Shown here: positions 43,128 through 53,473 of the stretch, one piece after another
How the letters are laid out: each line of letters begins with the position of its first letter
Position numbering within the stretch: position 1 is the stretch's first letter
Source of the DNA: Candidatus Electryonea clarkiae
GTDB taxonomy: Bacteria; Electryoneota; Electryoneia; Electryoneales; Electryoneaceae
Direction of reading: 5' to 3'
Assembly: GCA_030765455.1 (NCBI GenBank)
Contig: JAVCCM010000040.1
Location: 1 to 64,000, forward strand
DNA length: 64,000 bases
The notes under the pieces: model-generated
What the model was told of the DNA's origin: nothing
The model's input: the letters and a program-made list of their open reading frames with translations, nothing else
The model's database searches: none
Position numbers and translations under genes: made by a program

Positions 43128-45431
43128 ATGTACGGTTTAAAGAAGTATACAGGAGCGCTGCTTGTTGTTTCATTTCTTGCCTTGATTACTCCAGTGTATG
43201 CCCAGGACAGTTTGGGGATGCACCTGGTTGATGGACACCAGTTCTATGCAGGATTCTATGACATTGCTCTGACAGATGATTATGCTCTGGTTGCTGCCGG
43301 TACCTCAGGATTGCTTGTACTTTCTGATTATACAACAGATCCTGAGGTAGTGGCGCAAGTTGGTGACGGGATTGAGTACGTATGGATGGTGAACGTCCTC
43401 GATAATCGTGCCTTCACCGTCGGTGATTACATCACGTACTATGATTTTTCCTATCCGACAAATCCTGAAATGATCTGGCGTATCGCTGATACTCTTTTGT
43501 TGAATGATGATCCGTATATCTCACATCGCTGGATAGAAAACAGAATAATAGTACTGGATCAGGGCTTTATGCTTACGATATATGAAGTTACAGATGAATC
43601 ACAAATGGAAGAATTATCGGTCATTAATGTTGAGCAGGATGATGATACAGACTTGGTTCATTGCTCGTTCCAGGTTTGGAGAGATTACTTAATAACTATA
43701 TGCTATTTAAGGGATTTATCCAGGTATGCATTTCGGGTTTGGGATATCAGTGATCCTGAGAATCCAGAATATATTGTTATGCCGGAATTCGATGACGAGT
43801 TTTATGGAGATTATTATGAAATCGCTATCGAGAATGAAACTCTTGCCTTTGTTGACGGAAATGATATTCGCTTCTTCGATATCAGTGACATTGAGCAAAC
43901 AGAATTATTAAGCACAATAACAATACCTAATAGACATGTTTTTAGAGATGTGTTTCTAAATAATGGAAGTGTTTTTGTGGGTAACGGAGGATCAAGAGGA
44001 GTTATCATTTCAATTTCTCTTGAGGATATAAACAATCCAGTCATTTCTGACAGTCTGAATTTTGAGTCTTCTTTCAGCTGGAACTTCGATAAATATAATA
44101 ACTTGTTATCTTTTGTATCATCCTTAGGAGGCTTATCGATATTCGATATTTCTGATCCTGATAATCTGAATGAGCATAACAGCTATAACCCAATTGTGTC
44201 CTTGGGACCGGGAGCGGTGCTTGACGAATTCATCCTGTCAGAATCCCCTGTGGACGTACACGATTACAGTCGAATCGCGGCAATTGCATTTTCTGATAGT
44301 TCCGAACTAAGTTTTTCCGGCTTTCTTGAATCTCCAGTAGAAGACAACAATATCGCAAGAGTGGTTACCGCAAATAGTGATATTGCGGTGATTGAATGGA
44401 GCGATGATGGAGAATCGAGAGATTTTGAAACGCTAACCACAGCATATCAATTGGTCACAATTGATCCCGAGGATAGAACAGGAATATCGCAAAGAGGATT
44501 TCTACCATCACTCAGGAGATCTCTAACTATACATGGTAATGAAGTTGTTTATGAAAGCACTTCGGATTCCCTAAACAATAATAGCTTCCTGAAGATATGG
44601 GATATTACCGATTTGGATGCGCCTTATCTGGCTGCGATACTTGATATTGATGGAGACATTTTTAGTTTACCAATGGTTTATGATGATTTTCTCTATATAG
44701 TACATTACGATACAAATGAGACATACCTCGAAATTTTCGATTTGGAAGATCCTTTCAGCCCCGAATCAGTAGGAAATCTCGATCTGACAGGGATACCGAG
44801 GTCCAATCCGGTCATTTTCGATGATAGATTATTCTTCAGCAACAGATACATGTACTCACTTGAAAATCCATCTGAGCCTGAATTGTTGGGAGAACTGATC
44901 CTTCCCGAGAGCAATATTCTCGATTACGAAGATAACAAAGTTATTACAAGAACTATTGACAGGGAGAATACGATTATTGATATTCTCAAAGTCTATGATA
45001 TATCTGAAATGGAAGAACCAGAACTGATTGGACAATATCCGATGCCTGGCAGGTTCAAAATGGCATGTTTCCATAATGATAGAATTGTTTCGACCTGGAG
45101 CTACGGTTACGGTCTATTCGCTCTTGGTGAAAACGGCACAGATGAGGAAAGAATATCCATTCTGCCTTTGGATTCCTTCATTGATGTTTACCCCAATCCT
45201 GGTAATCCTGGCTCTGTTATTTCTGTGAACCTGGCGAAATCCGGGTTGTTGACTCTGGAATTGTACGACTTGCTCGGAAGGCGAATAACAAGATTATCTA
45301 ACAGTAGCTACCTTGCAGGAAACCACAGGTTTAATATCAGTAACATGATGCTACAATCAAGCGGGACTTATTTCTTGACTGCCCGTTCCGGAAATCAAGT
45401 TGAAACAAGAAAAATTATATTGCTGAAATGA
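43128..45431 (+). CDS. Secreted LVIVD-like beta-propeller protein with type IX-like sorting domain (copy 2)
   Basis: This 767-residue paralogue of the preceding gene is nearly equal in length and starts with the same MYGLKKY, a signal peptide ending PVYAQ, and repeated propeller units (WDISDPENPEYI, FDISDIEQTELL, FDISDPDNLNEH, WDITDLDAPYLA, YDISEMEEPELI). The final sorting domain (IDVYPNPGNPGSVISVNLAKSG to IILLK) is the most conserved part, while the middle has diverged strongly, suggesting diversifying pressure or an old duplication with a homogenised tail and head. It ends the plus-strand cargo run and faces proline dehydrogenase. Confidence 0.8.
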   Translation: MYGLKKYTGALLVVSFLALITPVYAQDSLGMHLVDGHQFYAGFYDIALTDDYALVAAGTSGLLVLSDYTTDPEVVAQVGDGIEYVWMVNVLDNRAFTVGDYITYYDFSYPTNPEMIWRIADTLLLNDDPYISHRWIENRIIVLDQGFMLTIYEVTDESQMEELSVINVEQDDDTDLVHCSFQVWRDYLITICYLRDLSRYAFRVWDISDPENPEYIVMPEFDDEFYGDYYEIAIENETLAFVDGNDIRFFDISDIEQTELLSTITIPNRHVFRDVFLNNGSVFVGNGGSRGVIISISLEDINNPVISDSLNFESSFSWNFDKYNNLLSFVSSLGGLSIFDISDPDNLNEHNSYNPIVSLGPGAVLDEFILSESPVDVHDYSRIAAIAFSDSSELSFSGFLESPVEDNNIARVVTANSDIAVIEWSDDGESRDFETLTTAYQLVTIDPEDRTGISQRGFLPSLRRSLTIHGNEVVYESTSDSLNNNSFLKIWDITDLDAPYLAAILDIDGDIFSLPMVYDDFLYIVHYDTNETYLEIFDLEDPFSPESVGNLDLTGIPRSNPVIFDDRLFFSNRYMYSLENPSEPELLGELILPESNILDYEDNKVITRTIDRENTIIDILKVYDISEMEEPELIGQYPMPGRFKMACFHNDRIVSTWSYGYGLFALGENGTDEERISILPLDSFIDVYPNPGNPGSVISVNLAKSGLLTLELYDLLGRRITRLSNSSYLAGNHRFNISNMMLQSSGTYFLTARSGNQVETRKIILLK

Positions 45432-45450
45432 ATACAAGTATGAAAAGGAT

Positions 45451-45487
45451 GGGCGGTGTGCCCTGACAGCGTGCTGTCTGGAATGCC
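45451..45487. repeat. Palindromic structure between convergent genes
   Basis: GGGC...GCCC and GACAGC/GCTGTC arms occur in GGGCGGTGTGCCCTGACAGC and the following GTGCTGTCTGGAATGCCC. It sits between a plus-strand and a minus-strand gene, so it might act as a terminator in either direction, but there is no adjacent T run. Its GCCC-GACAGC-TGTC core resembles 37874-37901, suggesting a repeat family. Confidence 0.45.
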
Positions 45488-45533
45488 CGATAACGTTTTG
45501 TGCCAGGATTAATATATTTTCAGTAATAACAAT

Positions 45534-46436
45534 CTATTTTAAATTAAATATATCTTTGAAGACATACCCAGCAATCTTCGGATTTTCCTTCAGACGGCGG
45601 GTGGAATAGGCATACCAGTCTTTTCCGAAGGGGACATAGACCCGCATCTTGTGACCCTCAAGTACAATCTGCCGTCTTAAGCTTTCAGTTACGCCGAGGA
45701 GCATCTGGAACTCGTATTGATCTGGGGATAGATCGAGTTTTTCGATAATCCGCATAGCATCCCAGACCAGTATCTCATCATGCGTGGCAATTCCCACATA
45801 GAGCCCGGCTTTAAGCGCTTTTTCCAGGAGAAGATTGAAATTTTTCCTTACTACATCAGTATCCTTGTAGGCTAAATCATGGGGTTCGATATAGATTCCC
45901 TTGCATAATCTTATATTTGCTTTCCCAGGAATTAATCTTTCTTCGAGGTCTTTAATGGTTCTGCGAAGATATGCCTGGATAACGATACCGCTTTTTGAAT
46001 ATTCTGCTGATATTGATTCATGAAGATCAAGAGTGAGGGTGGTAAAAGGACTGTCTTCCATATCAATACGGACAAAATTGTCATATTTGCGCAATTTATC
46101 CATCAGCTTGATAAAATTGTCCCGGCACAGATCGGTATCGATCCCAAGTCCGAATTGAGTAGGTTTAATGGAGATATTTGAATCAAGGTCATGCTGGTCG
46201 ATAGCATCGAGGACTTTGAGGTAATTTGATACATACTGCTGTGCTTTTTCGGGCTGCGTCACCGATTCCCCTAATACGTCAATAGTAGTGGATATTCCCT
46301 GTCGATTAAGCTTTTTTACGGCTTCAATAGCATCATTAAGTGATTCACCGGCGATATATGGACCGGCAAAACGGCGTACTATCGATTTCGGGACAAGTGG
46401 AAGTGTTGTAACGACAAGTGTATCGAGCAGACTCAT
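45534..46436 (-). CDS. Proline dehydrogenase (monofunctional)
   Basis: This is a 300-residue FAD enzyme oxidising proline to pyrroline-5-carboxylate, acting at the inner face of the membrane. The (beta/alpha)8 barrel motifs are visible: DVLGES, SIKPTQFGLGID, VRIDMEDSPF, IQAYLRRT, RLCKGIY, IATHDE, QMLLGV and the substrate-binding YAYSTRRLKENP, whose two arginines hold the carboxylate. It is monofunctional: no aldehyde dehydrogenase part and no P5C dehydrogenase gene beside it. It is the only clear metabolic gene within the cargo island. Confidence 0.94.
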   Translation of the reverse strand: MSLLDTLVVTTLPLVPKSIVRRFAGPYIAGESLNDAIEAVKKLNRQGISTTIDVLGESVTQPEKAQQYVSNYLKVLDAIDQHDLDSNISIKPTQFGLGIDTDLCRDNFIKLMDKLRKYDNFVRIDMEDSPFTTLTLDLHESISAEYSKSGIVIQAYLRRTIKDLEERLIPGKANIRLCKGIYIEPHDLAYKDTDVVRKNFNLLLEKALKAGLYVGIATHDEILVWDAMRIIEKLDLSPDQYEFQMLLGVTESLRRQIVLEGHKMRVYVPFGKDWYAYSTRRLKENPKIAGYVFKDIFNLK

Positions 46437-46616
46437 AGCGATTCCTAATAAACTTTATTCAAAATAAATGGTGTATCTTTCTTAAAAATGGAATATAAGG
46501 CAGGTTATTGCCACGGGCAATAAATTAGAGTGCCTTTTTGAGAAAAAAAGTACAAACTATCTGATTTGGAAAGTTGAATACCTGCTTGAGATACAGAGTG
46601 AAAAAGGCAATGATTT

Positions 46617-48062
46617 CTATCGAACCAGCACAACCTTCCTAACCTCATCCATCTTACCCGGCACACTGGCGTGGATGAAGTAGATTCCGCTGGAAAGTTC
46701 ATCGGCGTTGAATGTGAATTGATGGTAGCCGAGTGAATATTGTTCATTTGTAAGAACTGCTATTTCCTGACCTGTTATGTTATAAACACTGAGTTTCAAA
46801 TCGGATGGTACTGGAAGTGCAACTGAAATAGTTGTCGTTGAATTGAAAGGGTTGGGATATACTTCTTCCAGAATAAATTCAGTCGGTTTGGATGCTGTTG
46901 ACTCAAATACCTCATTCCCTTCGCTGTCAACACGAATTAGCAGCATATAAGTACTATTAGTATACGCAGTTCCAGCGATGATATATCCCCCATCGGTGGT
47001 CTGTTGAACACTTCTGCCACTACTAAAATACCACCGATCGCAGATCCAGTTCCAATTTTCATTTCCTGTTGAATCTGTCTTTATAAGCCACAAATGAAGA
47101 CGACCCGATGTACCTGTAATTATATACCCTCCATCATTTGTTTGTTGGACACTCCTGCCGTACTCAGATCTATTCCCCCCGAAAGTCTGGTTCCACTCTA
47201 CATTTCCACTTGAATCTGTTTTTAGTAAACTTACATCAGTTTGAAAAGTTGTGTCATTGACAGCAATAGAATATTGTCCAGAAATAATATATCCACCATC
47301 ATTGGTATGTTGAAGACTGTAGAACGTGCCATATTCTCTATATGCGAAAGTTTGAGTCCACTCTTCATTTCCGGAAGAATCTGTTTTGATCAACCAATTT
47401 TCAATGAATCCGTTATTATTAGACGAAGAGTGGCATAAAATTATATATCCCTCATCATGAACCTGTTGAACGCTCCACCCGATATCATTATCTTCTCCCC
47501 CGAAAGTTTGGTTCCATACTTCGTTACCGGTTGAATTTGTTTTAATCAGCCACACGTCCTGACCACCGGCACCGAAAGAGCTCGTATATCCAGTAATTAT
47601 ATATCCCTCATCATTAACCTGCTGAACGCTCGTCCCGGCATCGTTATATTCTCCTCCTAAAGTTCGGTTCCATTCTTCATTACCGGTTGAATCAGTTTTT
47701 ATCAACCACAAATCAGAGAGACCAGTACCGAAAGTAATTGTAGATCCAGTAATTATATATCCACCATCATCCGTCTGTTGACCACTCCTGACCAATTCTC
47801 TCCTCTCGCCCCCGAAAGTCCGGTTCCATTCTTCATTTCCTGTTGAATCAGTTTTTATCAGCCAAAAATCGCTGTCACCGGCACCGAAAGAGGTGGTTTC
47901 TCCAACAATTATATATCCGTCATCAATTGTCTGATGGACTTCAATGCCATGGTCGGAATCTTCACCCCCGAAAGTCCGTGCCCACAACGTATCGGGTGGT
48001 TGAGCTGAAATGGGAATGCTGGCAATTGTCATGCAGATAATGATGAATGTTAAGCGACGCAT
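46617..48062 (-). CDS. Secreted seven-repeat propeller-like protein with type IX-like sorting domain
   Basis: This is a 481-residue exported protein (signal ending PISAQ). Seven units of about 50 residues follow the pattern QTxDGGYIIxGxTxSFGAGxxD and then WLIKTDSxGNEEWNxTFGG, giving a likely seven-bladed propeller. The C-terminal domain ([19 protein letters not shown]...YNITGQEIAVL...[12 protein letters not shown]...VVLVR) is the type IX-like sorting tail. It is the last gene of a minus-strand run whose members are all 19 bases apart. Binding target unknown. Confidence 0.82.
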   Translation of the reverse strand: MRRLTFIIICMTIASIPISAQPPDTLWARTFGGEDSDHGIEVHQTIDDGYIIVGETTSFGAGDSDFWLIKTDSTGNEEWNRTFGGERRELVRSGQQTDDGGYIITGSTITFGTGLSDLWLIKTDSTGNEEWNRTLGGEYNDAGTSVQQVNDEGYIITGYTSSFGAGGQDVWLIKTNSTGNEVWNQTFGGEDNDIGWSVQQVHDEGYIILCHSSSNNNGFIENWLIKTDSSGNEEWTQTFAYREYGTFYSLQHTNDGGYIISGQYSIAVNDTTFQTDVSLLKTDSSGNVEWNQTFGGNRSEYGRSVQQTNDGGYIITGTSGRLHLWLIKTDSTGNENWNWICDRWYFSSGRSVQQTTDGGYIIAGTAYTNSTYMLLIRVDSEGNEVFESTASKPTEFILEEVYPNPFNSTTTISVALPVPSDLKLSVYNITGQEIAVLTNEQYSLGYHQFTFNADELSSGIYFIHASVPGKMDEVRKVVLVR

Positions 48063-48081
48063 TTTGTTTATCCTTAAATGA

Positions 48082-49533
48082 TTATCTTACCAATACAATT
48101 TTCCTCACCTCATTCATCTTACCCGGCACATTGGCGTGGATGAAGTAGATACCACTGGAAAGATCATCGGCGTTGAAGGTGAATTGATGGTATCCAGATG
48201 AATAGCGTTCATTTGTAAGCACTGCTATTTCCTGGCCTGTTATGTTATAAACACTGAGTTTCAAATCGGATGGTGATGGTAGTCCAATTGCAATTGTGGT
48301 TGTTGAATTGAATGGGTTGGGATATATTTCTTCCAGGACATAATCTGTTGGTGTGGAATAAGTGGATTCTATAGTTTCATTTACCTCATCGTCAATACGA
48401 ATCAGCCATACATCGTAACCACCTGCACCAAAAGATTCGGTCGTCCCAAGAATTATATACCCGCCATTATCTGTCTGTTTAACGCTAATACCTTGATCAC
48501 GATCATTTCCTCCAAATGCCTGACTCCATTCTTCTTCGCCAGTTGAATCTGTTTTAATTAGCCCTACATCGTTACCACCTGCACCAAAAGAAGATGTAGT
48601 TCCCACGATAATAAAACCACCATCATTAATTTGATGTACTTCATTGCCAGAGTGAAAACCTTCACCACCTATAGTCTCTGACCAGATGAATTCCCCGGTT
48701 GAATCAGCTTTAACCAACACAACATCACTATCATAAGTACTACCAGTATATATGTATCCCCTATCTCTTGTCTGTTGAGCACTTTTGCCACTGCGACACG
48801 CAGTCATATTACGATTCCATTGCACCACTCCTTGTCCATTTGTTTTGATCAGTAGCCCATGGGATCCTTCCCTATATACTTGAGTTCCACCTGCTATGAT
48901 AAACCCTCCATCTCCTGTCTTTTGAATACTATTGATCCACTCTCCGTCATCGGCATATCCGTAAATCCAAGACCATCGTATAACTCCATGTGAATCTGTT
49001 CTTAAAAGGCACATATCATTCGAACTACCGTTATCCCAAGTTCTCTCGCCATCTACTGTTCCGCCTATAAGATATCCCCCTTGCTGAGTTAGTTGAACAC
49101 CATTGCCCGATCTACAAATTTCAGGGTCAAAGGTCCGGCACCATTCTTCATTTCCTAATGAATCTGTTTTAGTCAGCAACAATCCATTATCACCATAATA
49201 ATCGCCCACAAGGCTACTTCCCACGATGATGTATCCACCATCAGAGGTTTGTTGGACGCTATTACCTTTTTCACCATGCTCGCTACCATAAGTCTGGCTC
49301 CATTCTTCATCACCGTTCTCATCCATCTTAATCAACCAGGCATCATAATCACCGCCGCCAAAAGATTCAGTAGTTCCTACAATTATAAAACCACCATCAG
49401 TTGTCTGATGAATTTCACAACCAAGGTCGTAACCATCACCACCGAAAGTCCTTGTCCACAAGGTATCGGATAATACCGAAATGGGAATGCCTACAATCAC
49501 CATACAAATAATAACAAATATAAAGTTCCGCAT
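48082..49533 (-). CDS. Secreted seven-repeat propeller-like protein with type IX-like sorting domain, paralogue 2
   Basis: This is 483 residues: signal peptide ending PISVLS, then seven GGYII/GGFII units, of which the middle three are much diverged (QGGYLIGGTVDG, DRGYIYTGSTYD), and the same tail as its neighbours ([19 protein letters not shown] to IVLVR). The tail and the outer repeats are far more alike between paralogues than the middle repeats, which points to recombination between copies or to selection on the exposed face. It begins 19 bases after the stop of the next upstream paralogue. Confidence 0.82.
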   Translation of the reverse strand: MRNFIFVIICMVIVGIPISVLSDTLWTRTFGGDGYDLGCEIHQTTDGGFIIVGTTESFGGGDYDAWLIKMDENGDEEWSQTYGSEHGEKGNSVQQTSDGGYIIVGSSLVGDYYGDNGLLLTKTDSLGNEEWCRTFDPEICRSGNGVQLTQQGGYLIGGTVDGERTWDNGSSNDMCLLRTDSHGVIRWSWIYGYADDGEWINSIQKTGDGGFIIAGGTQVYREGSHGLLIKTNGQGVVQWNRNMTACRSGKSAQQTRDRGYIYTGSTYDSDVVLVKADSTGEFIWSETIGGEGFHSGNEVHQINDGGFIIVGTTSSFGAGGNDVGLIKTDSTGEEEWSQAFGGNDRDQGISVKQTDNGGYIILGTTESFGAGGYDVWLIRIDDEVNETIESTYSTPTDYVLEEIYPNPFNSTTTIAIGLPSPSDLKLSVYNITGQEIAVLTNERYSSGYHQFTFNADDLSSGIYFIHANVPGKMNEVRKIVLVR

Positions 49534-49552
49534 TTTATTTCTCCCTGAAAAA

Positions 49553-51190
49553 TTATCTTACCAATACGATTTTTCTGACCTCATTCATTTTTCCCGGCAC
49601 ACTGGCGTGGATGAAGTAGATGCCGCTTGAAAGTTCATCGGCGTTGAATGTGAATTGATGGTAGCCGTGAGAATATCGTTCATTCGCAAGTACTGTTATT
49701 TCCTGACCTGCAATGTTATAAACACTGAGTTTCAATTCGGATGATGCTGGTAGTCCAATTGAAATTGTGGTTGTTGAATTGAATGGGTTGGGATAGACTT
49801 CAGTTATATTATATTCAGTCGGAATATCGCTAAGTGCATTATCCATCACTGCATCGTGGGGCGAAACCCGGAAGCTGAAGTCGCTATAGCTGTTTATCGT
49901 GTCATCACCAGAAACAGCTTCTACATCCCATTCAAAATCGATAGTTCCATTCCATGTTTCCATGCCGGTCATTTCAAACATTGTCATGGTAAACTGGGTA
50001 TCAGTCAAAGCTGGAGCATATACAGTAGTGTCAAGGTCATGACCTATTGATTTTACATGGAGGTCATAATAGACAGTGTCAACATGATTGGAATCAATGA
50101 AAGATTCCCAGCAAAAAGTCACATAATACGTCTCTTCCAAAAATATCTCTGCTTCGTTTTCTGGTGATAGTAACCCAAAAGAAGATCCATCGTTATCAAC
50201 ACGAATTAACCAAACATCATAATGACCGGCCCCGAAAGAACAGGTCATTCCTGTAAGTATATATCCATTATCTTCTGTCTGTTGGACGCTGAAGCCTTCA
50301 TCCAGGCTTTCTCCGCCAAAAGTCTGGTTCCACTCTTCATCTCCGGTTGAATCCGTTTTAATAAGCCATACATCACCTGAACCGGCACCATAAGAATATG
50401 TCTTTCCTATAAGAATATAACCACCATCATGAGTTTGTTGGACATAGTATCCTAAATCTGATTCGTCACCCTCGAAAATTTGATTCCATTCTTCATTACC
50501 CGTCGAATCTGTTTTAATCAACCAAAGGTCGTAGTTCCAGGTACCGTCAGGGTAAGTTCCTCCAACAATAATATATCCACCATCATTGGTCAGTTGGACG
50601 CAGCGACCATAATCAGATCTATAACCACCGAAAGTCCGGTTCCATTCTTCATTGCCATTTGAATCAGTTTTAATCAGCCAGGCATTGCCCCCTCTATTGC
50701 CGAAAGATTCAGTGTATCCAGTAATTATATATCCACCATCAGTCGTCTGTTGCACACTACTTCCTCGATCGTCACTGATCCCACCGAAAGTGCGGTTCCA
50801 TACTTCATTTCCTGTAGAATCAGTTTTTATCAACCATAGATCATCGTAGTATCCGGTGCCGGTCGAATGTGTGTATCCAGTAATTATATAACCTCCATCA
50901 TTTGTCTGCTGGATGCTTCGCGCTAAACTATGTCCTCTTCCGCCGAAAGTCCGGCTCCATTCCTCATCACCATTCGAATCTGTTTTTATCAACCATAGAT
51001 CGCGTTCACCAGCACCAAAAGAAGTTGTTGACCCACCGATGATATATCCACCATCAGTTGTCATTTGAACGCTGTTACCTGATTCAAAACCTTCACCTCC
51101 GAAAGTCCTGGTCCACAAGGTATCGGATAGTGCAGATATGGGAATACTTATAATTATCATGTAAAGAACTAATGTTGAAAAGCGTCTCAT
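49553..51190 (-). CDS. Secreted six-repeat propeller-like protein with extra beta domain and type IX-like sorting domain, paralogue 3
   Basis: This 545-residue relative of the two genes after it has signal peptide ending PISALS and six GGYII-type units (to about residue 345). In place of the seventh blade there is a different beta-sandwich of about 105 residues ([24 protein letters not shown] to FSFRVSP), resembling a fibronectin type III-like module, then the shared sorting tail ([18 protein letters not shown] to IVLVR). The start has AAGGAGATAG a few bases upstream. This shows domain exchange within the tandem family. Confidence 0.82.
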   Translation of the reverse strand: MRRFSTLVLYMIIISIPISALSDTLWTRTFGGEGFESGNSVQMTTDGGYIIGGSTTSFGAGERDLWLIKTDSNGDEEWSRTFGGRGHSLARSIQQTNDGGYIITGYTHSTGTGYYDDLWLIKTDSTGNEVWNRTFGGISDDRGSSVQQTTDGGYIITGYTESFGNRGGNAWLIKTDSNGNEEWNRTFGGYRSDYGRCVQLTNDGGYIIVGGTYPDGTWNYDLWLIKTDSTGNEEWNQIFEGDESDLGYYVQQTHDGGYILIGKTYSYGAGSGDVWLIKTDSTGDEEWNQTFGGESLDEGFSVQQTEDNGYILTGMTCSFGAGHYDVWLIRVDNDGSSFGLLSPENEAEIFLEETYYVTFCWESFIDSNHVDTVYYDLHVKSIGHDLDTTVYAPALTDTQFTMTMFEMTGMETWNGTIDFEWDVEAVSGDDTINSYSDFSFRVSPHDAVMDNALSDIPTEYNITEVYPNPFNSTTTISIGLPASSELKLSVYNIAGQEITVLANERYSHGYHQFTFNADELSSGIYFIHASVPGKMNEVRKIVLVR

Positions 51191-51209
51191 TTTCTATCTC
51201 CTTAAAAGA

Positions 51210-53381
51210 TTATCTTACCAATACAATTTTTCTGACCTCATTCATTTTTCCTGGTACATTTGCATGGATGAAGTAGATTCCGCTGGAAAGCTCTTCTGCG
51301 TTGAAGATGATATTGTGGTTTCCGGCGCTGTATCTGCCTGTGGCTAATTGTGCAACTTTTTGTCCCAGGCTGTTGAATGCGGTCACATTGATTTCTGTGC
51401 TGTGTGGCAATCCAATGTTAATAGTCGTGCTGGGGTTGAATGGATTTGGGTAGGCTGGAGATATTGAGAATCCTGATGGTAGTTGAGTATTTGACGATTC
51501 CGTCACCGGAAGCCCCTCTGATATATCATATATGCTGAAATAATAACGATCCGCGGTATAAGCGTAATTATCAACCAATTCTCCGTTTTCAGGCGTTAAG
51601 CCAGGCATGCTGATACCAGTCACGCACAGTCCTGATTCATGTGCAAAATTTACTATTCTCATTCCGCCATTTGTTGACCCAACGACGATTACACTGTCAT
51701 TAATTCCAATTCCACCCTCGACGTATCCTACATAGCTACCGATTCTAATCATTTGATCAGGATCTGAAATATCATAAATGTGGGTACTTCGTCTTCCTTC
51801 AGTGCCCGTAAAAGCGTAACTCCAGGAAGCTTCGCCGAAGGTAGTTGGAGGATATGTATCAACGGCAGTAGTTAATTCAGGATTAAGTGGATCAGAGACA
51901 TTATATATATAGTTCCTGTTTGAGGTAAATAGATAAGCATATTCATCAATTACACTGATATCAACTGTGGCGGAAAATCCATCACCGACTCCAAAAGTAC
52001 TAACCCGGCCAGGTGATGAGGGATCTGATATATCAACGATATCATTACCGCAGTAAGCGTAATCTCCAGATACTGATACACAGGAAGAGCGTATATTTAA
52101 TGATCCCGTTCTTATGGGAGACTCCCTATCTGAAGCATCAATAACAAATAAACCTCTGTCAGAACACACATACACATAATCACCTGAAACATCGAGACTT
52201 TGATGCTCGCCATCATGATTGGTTGAATCAAATCCGGGAATCTCCAGGTAACCGGTTTCGAACGGCGCCGAAACATCAGTAATATCAGCAATCCTCAAAC
52301 CGACGTTAGAATCAAGTATATAGGCATAATCACCAGATACCTTAACATCATGAATCGTACCATTATCCATTCTTATTGTTCCGGATATATGAGGTTCTAT
52401 TGGGTCAGATATATCAATGGTCATATAATATGGACTCCAGACAATTATTAGATAATCGTTGAGGATTATCATTGTATCTGATGCTCGGAGATTTAGCCCA
52501 ATATCAAAATTACTTCTTCGGAAGGGATTACCTGGATCTGATATGTCAACTAATGATAGATAATTAATGTTGCGTAAGATCATATAGTCTCCATAAATGT
52601 CTATTTCAGAAGTTAAATTAGTAAAAGTGCCAACCAATTCTGGCGTTGAAGGATCAGAAATATCTACAATTCTAACGGAACCCACCTGATCTTCATTATA
52701 AAAACATATATATGCGAAATCATCTTGAACCTCAAAGTCGGATATTCTGAATCTATCGACATTATGCTGGTAAGAACCCTCAGCGGAAGGATTATCAGGA
52801 TCAGAAATATCTATTATTCTGAATTGATAATCCCGATATGTGTCAGTAGCGTAGTATGCATATTCACCTGATACTTTTAAATTATGACCAGTCTCATCTA
52901 CATCCAGACTCCCTCTTTGCTGCGGAGAGGTTGGATCAGATATATCATGAATTGAAAATGTCCCATCTCTTCCACATTTATAAATAAAACTACCTTCTAT
53001 ATACATATCATCGGATTCATAATGAGATCTGATTGAACCAACTGTAGATAAAGAATCTGGATTTGAAATGTCAACAATCCGGATATGATTCAAAGACTGG
53101 TAAACCAGGTAGTTTTGATTTATTTCAAAGTCCCAAATCACATCTTGAAATATATTTCCAACATCAACAGGATTGAGAGGATTTGAAATATTAATGATTC
53201 TCAAACCTGAACCTGTACGGACAGCAGCGTACTCTCCGCAGATCTTGATACTACTTATGTCCCTGTATTGCCTTGGAGGGTCCCAGTAATAACCTATTCC
53301 GCCTGTGCGGATAATATCGACTTCTTGAGCGAAAATGAATGTTGGGAAAAATAGAATGAAGAGAAAAATTGAATTGCGCAT
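51210..53381 (-). CDS. Secreted LVIVD-repeat protein with type IX-like sorting domain
   Basis: This is 723 residues from the ATG at 53381, which has GGGAG eight bases before it; an ATG three codons earlier is too close to that site. Signal peptide ends IFAQ. The body has about thirteen units ending in VDISDPSSPxxxG-like turns (IINISNPLNPVDVG, VDISNPDSLSTVG, IHDISDPTSPQQRG and so on), typical LVIVD repeats that stack as beta-propeller blades. The tail (SPAYPNPFNPSTTINIGLP to IVLVR) is nearly identical in its last 30 residues to those of the three following genes. As the first gene of the run it should carry the promoter upstream. Confidence 0.83.
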   Translation of the reverse strand: MRNSIFLFILFFPTFIFAQEVDIIRTGGIGYYWDPPRQYRDISSIKICGEYAAVRTGSGLRIINISNPLNPVDVGNIFQDVIWDFEINQNYLVYQSLNHIRIVDISNPDSLSTVGSIRSHYESDDMYIEGSFIYKCGRDGTFSIHDISDPTSPQQRGSLDVDETGHNLKVSGEYAYYATDTYRDYQFRIIDISDPDNPSAEGSYQHNVDRFRISDFEVQDDFAYICFYNEDQVGSVRIVDISDPSTPELVGTFTNLTSEIDIYGDYMILRNINYLSLVDISDPGNPFRRSNFDIGLNLRASDTMIILNDYLIIVWSPYYMTIDISDPIEPHISGTIRMDNGTIHDVKVSGDYAYILDSNVGLRIADITDVSAPFETGYLEIPGFDSTNHDGEHQSLDVSGDYVYVCSDRGLFVIDASDRESPIRTGSLNIRSSCVSVSGDYAYCGNDIVDISDPSSPGRVSTFGVGDGFSATVDISVIDEYAYLFTSNRNYIYNVSDPLNPELTTAVDTYPPTTFGEASWSYAFTGTEGRRSTHIYDISDPDQMIRIGSYVGYVEGGIGINDSVIVVGSTNGGMRIVNFAHESGLCVTGISMPGLTPENGELVDNYAYTADRYYFSIYDISEGLPVTESSNTQLPSGFSISPAYPNPFNPSTTINIGLPHSTEINVTAFNSLGQKVAQLATGRYSAGNHNIIFNAEELSSGIYFIHANVPGKMNEVRKIVLVR

Positions 53382-53473
53382 GTCATACACTCCCTTGGAA
53401 TGAGATTCACACTTTCTCCAGAGAAACCGTGCTTTGGTGGGTGTAACTACTCAATCCGCAAGATTTACGCCAA

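Noticed and set aside
46505..46523. TTATTGCC/GGCAATAA hairpin as a terminator of the propeller gene run
   Set aside because: The stem is perfect, but on the minus strand it is followed by CCTGCC, not a T run, and it lies about 95 bases past the stop.
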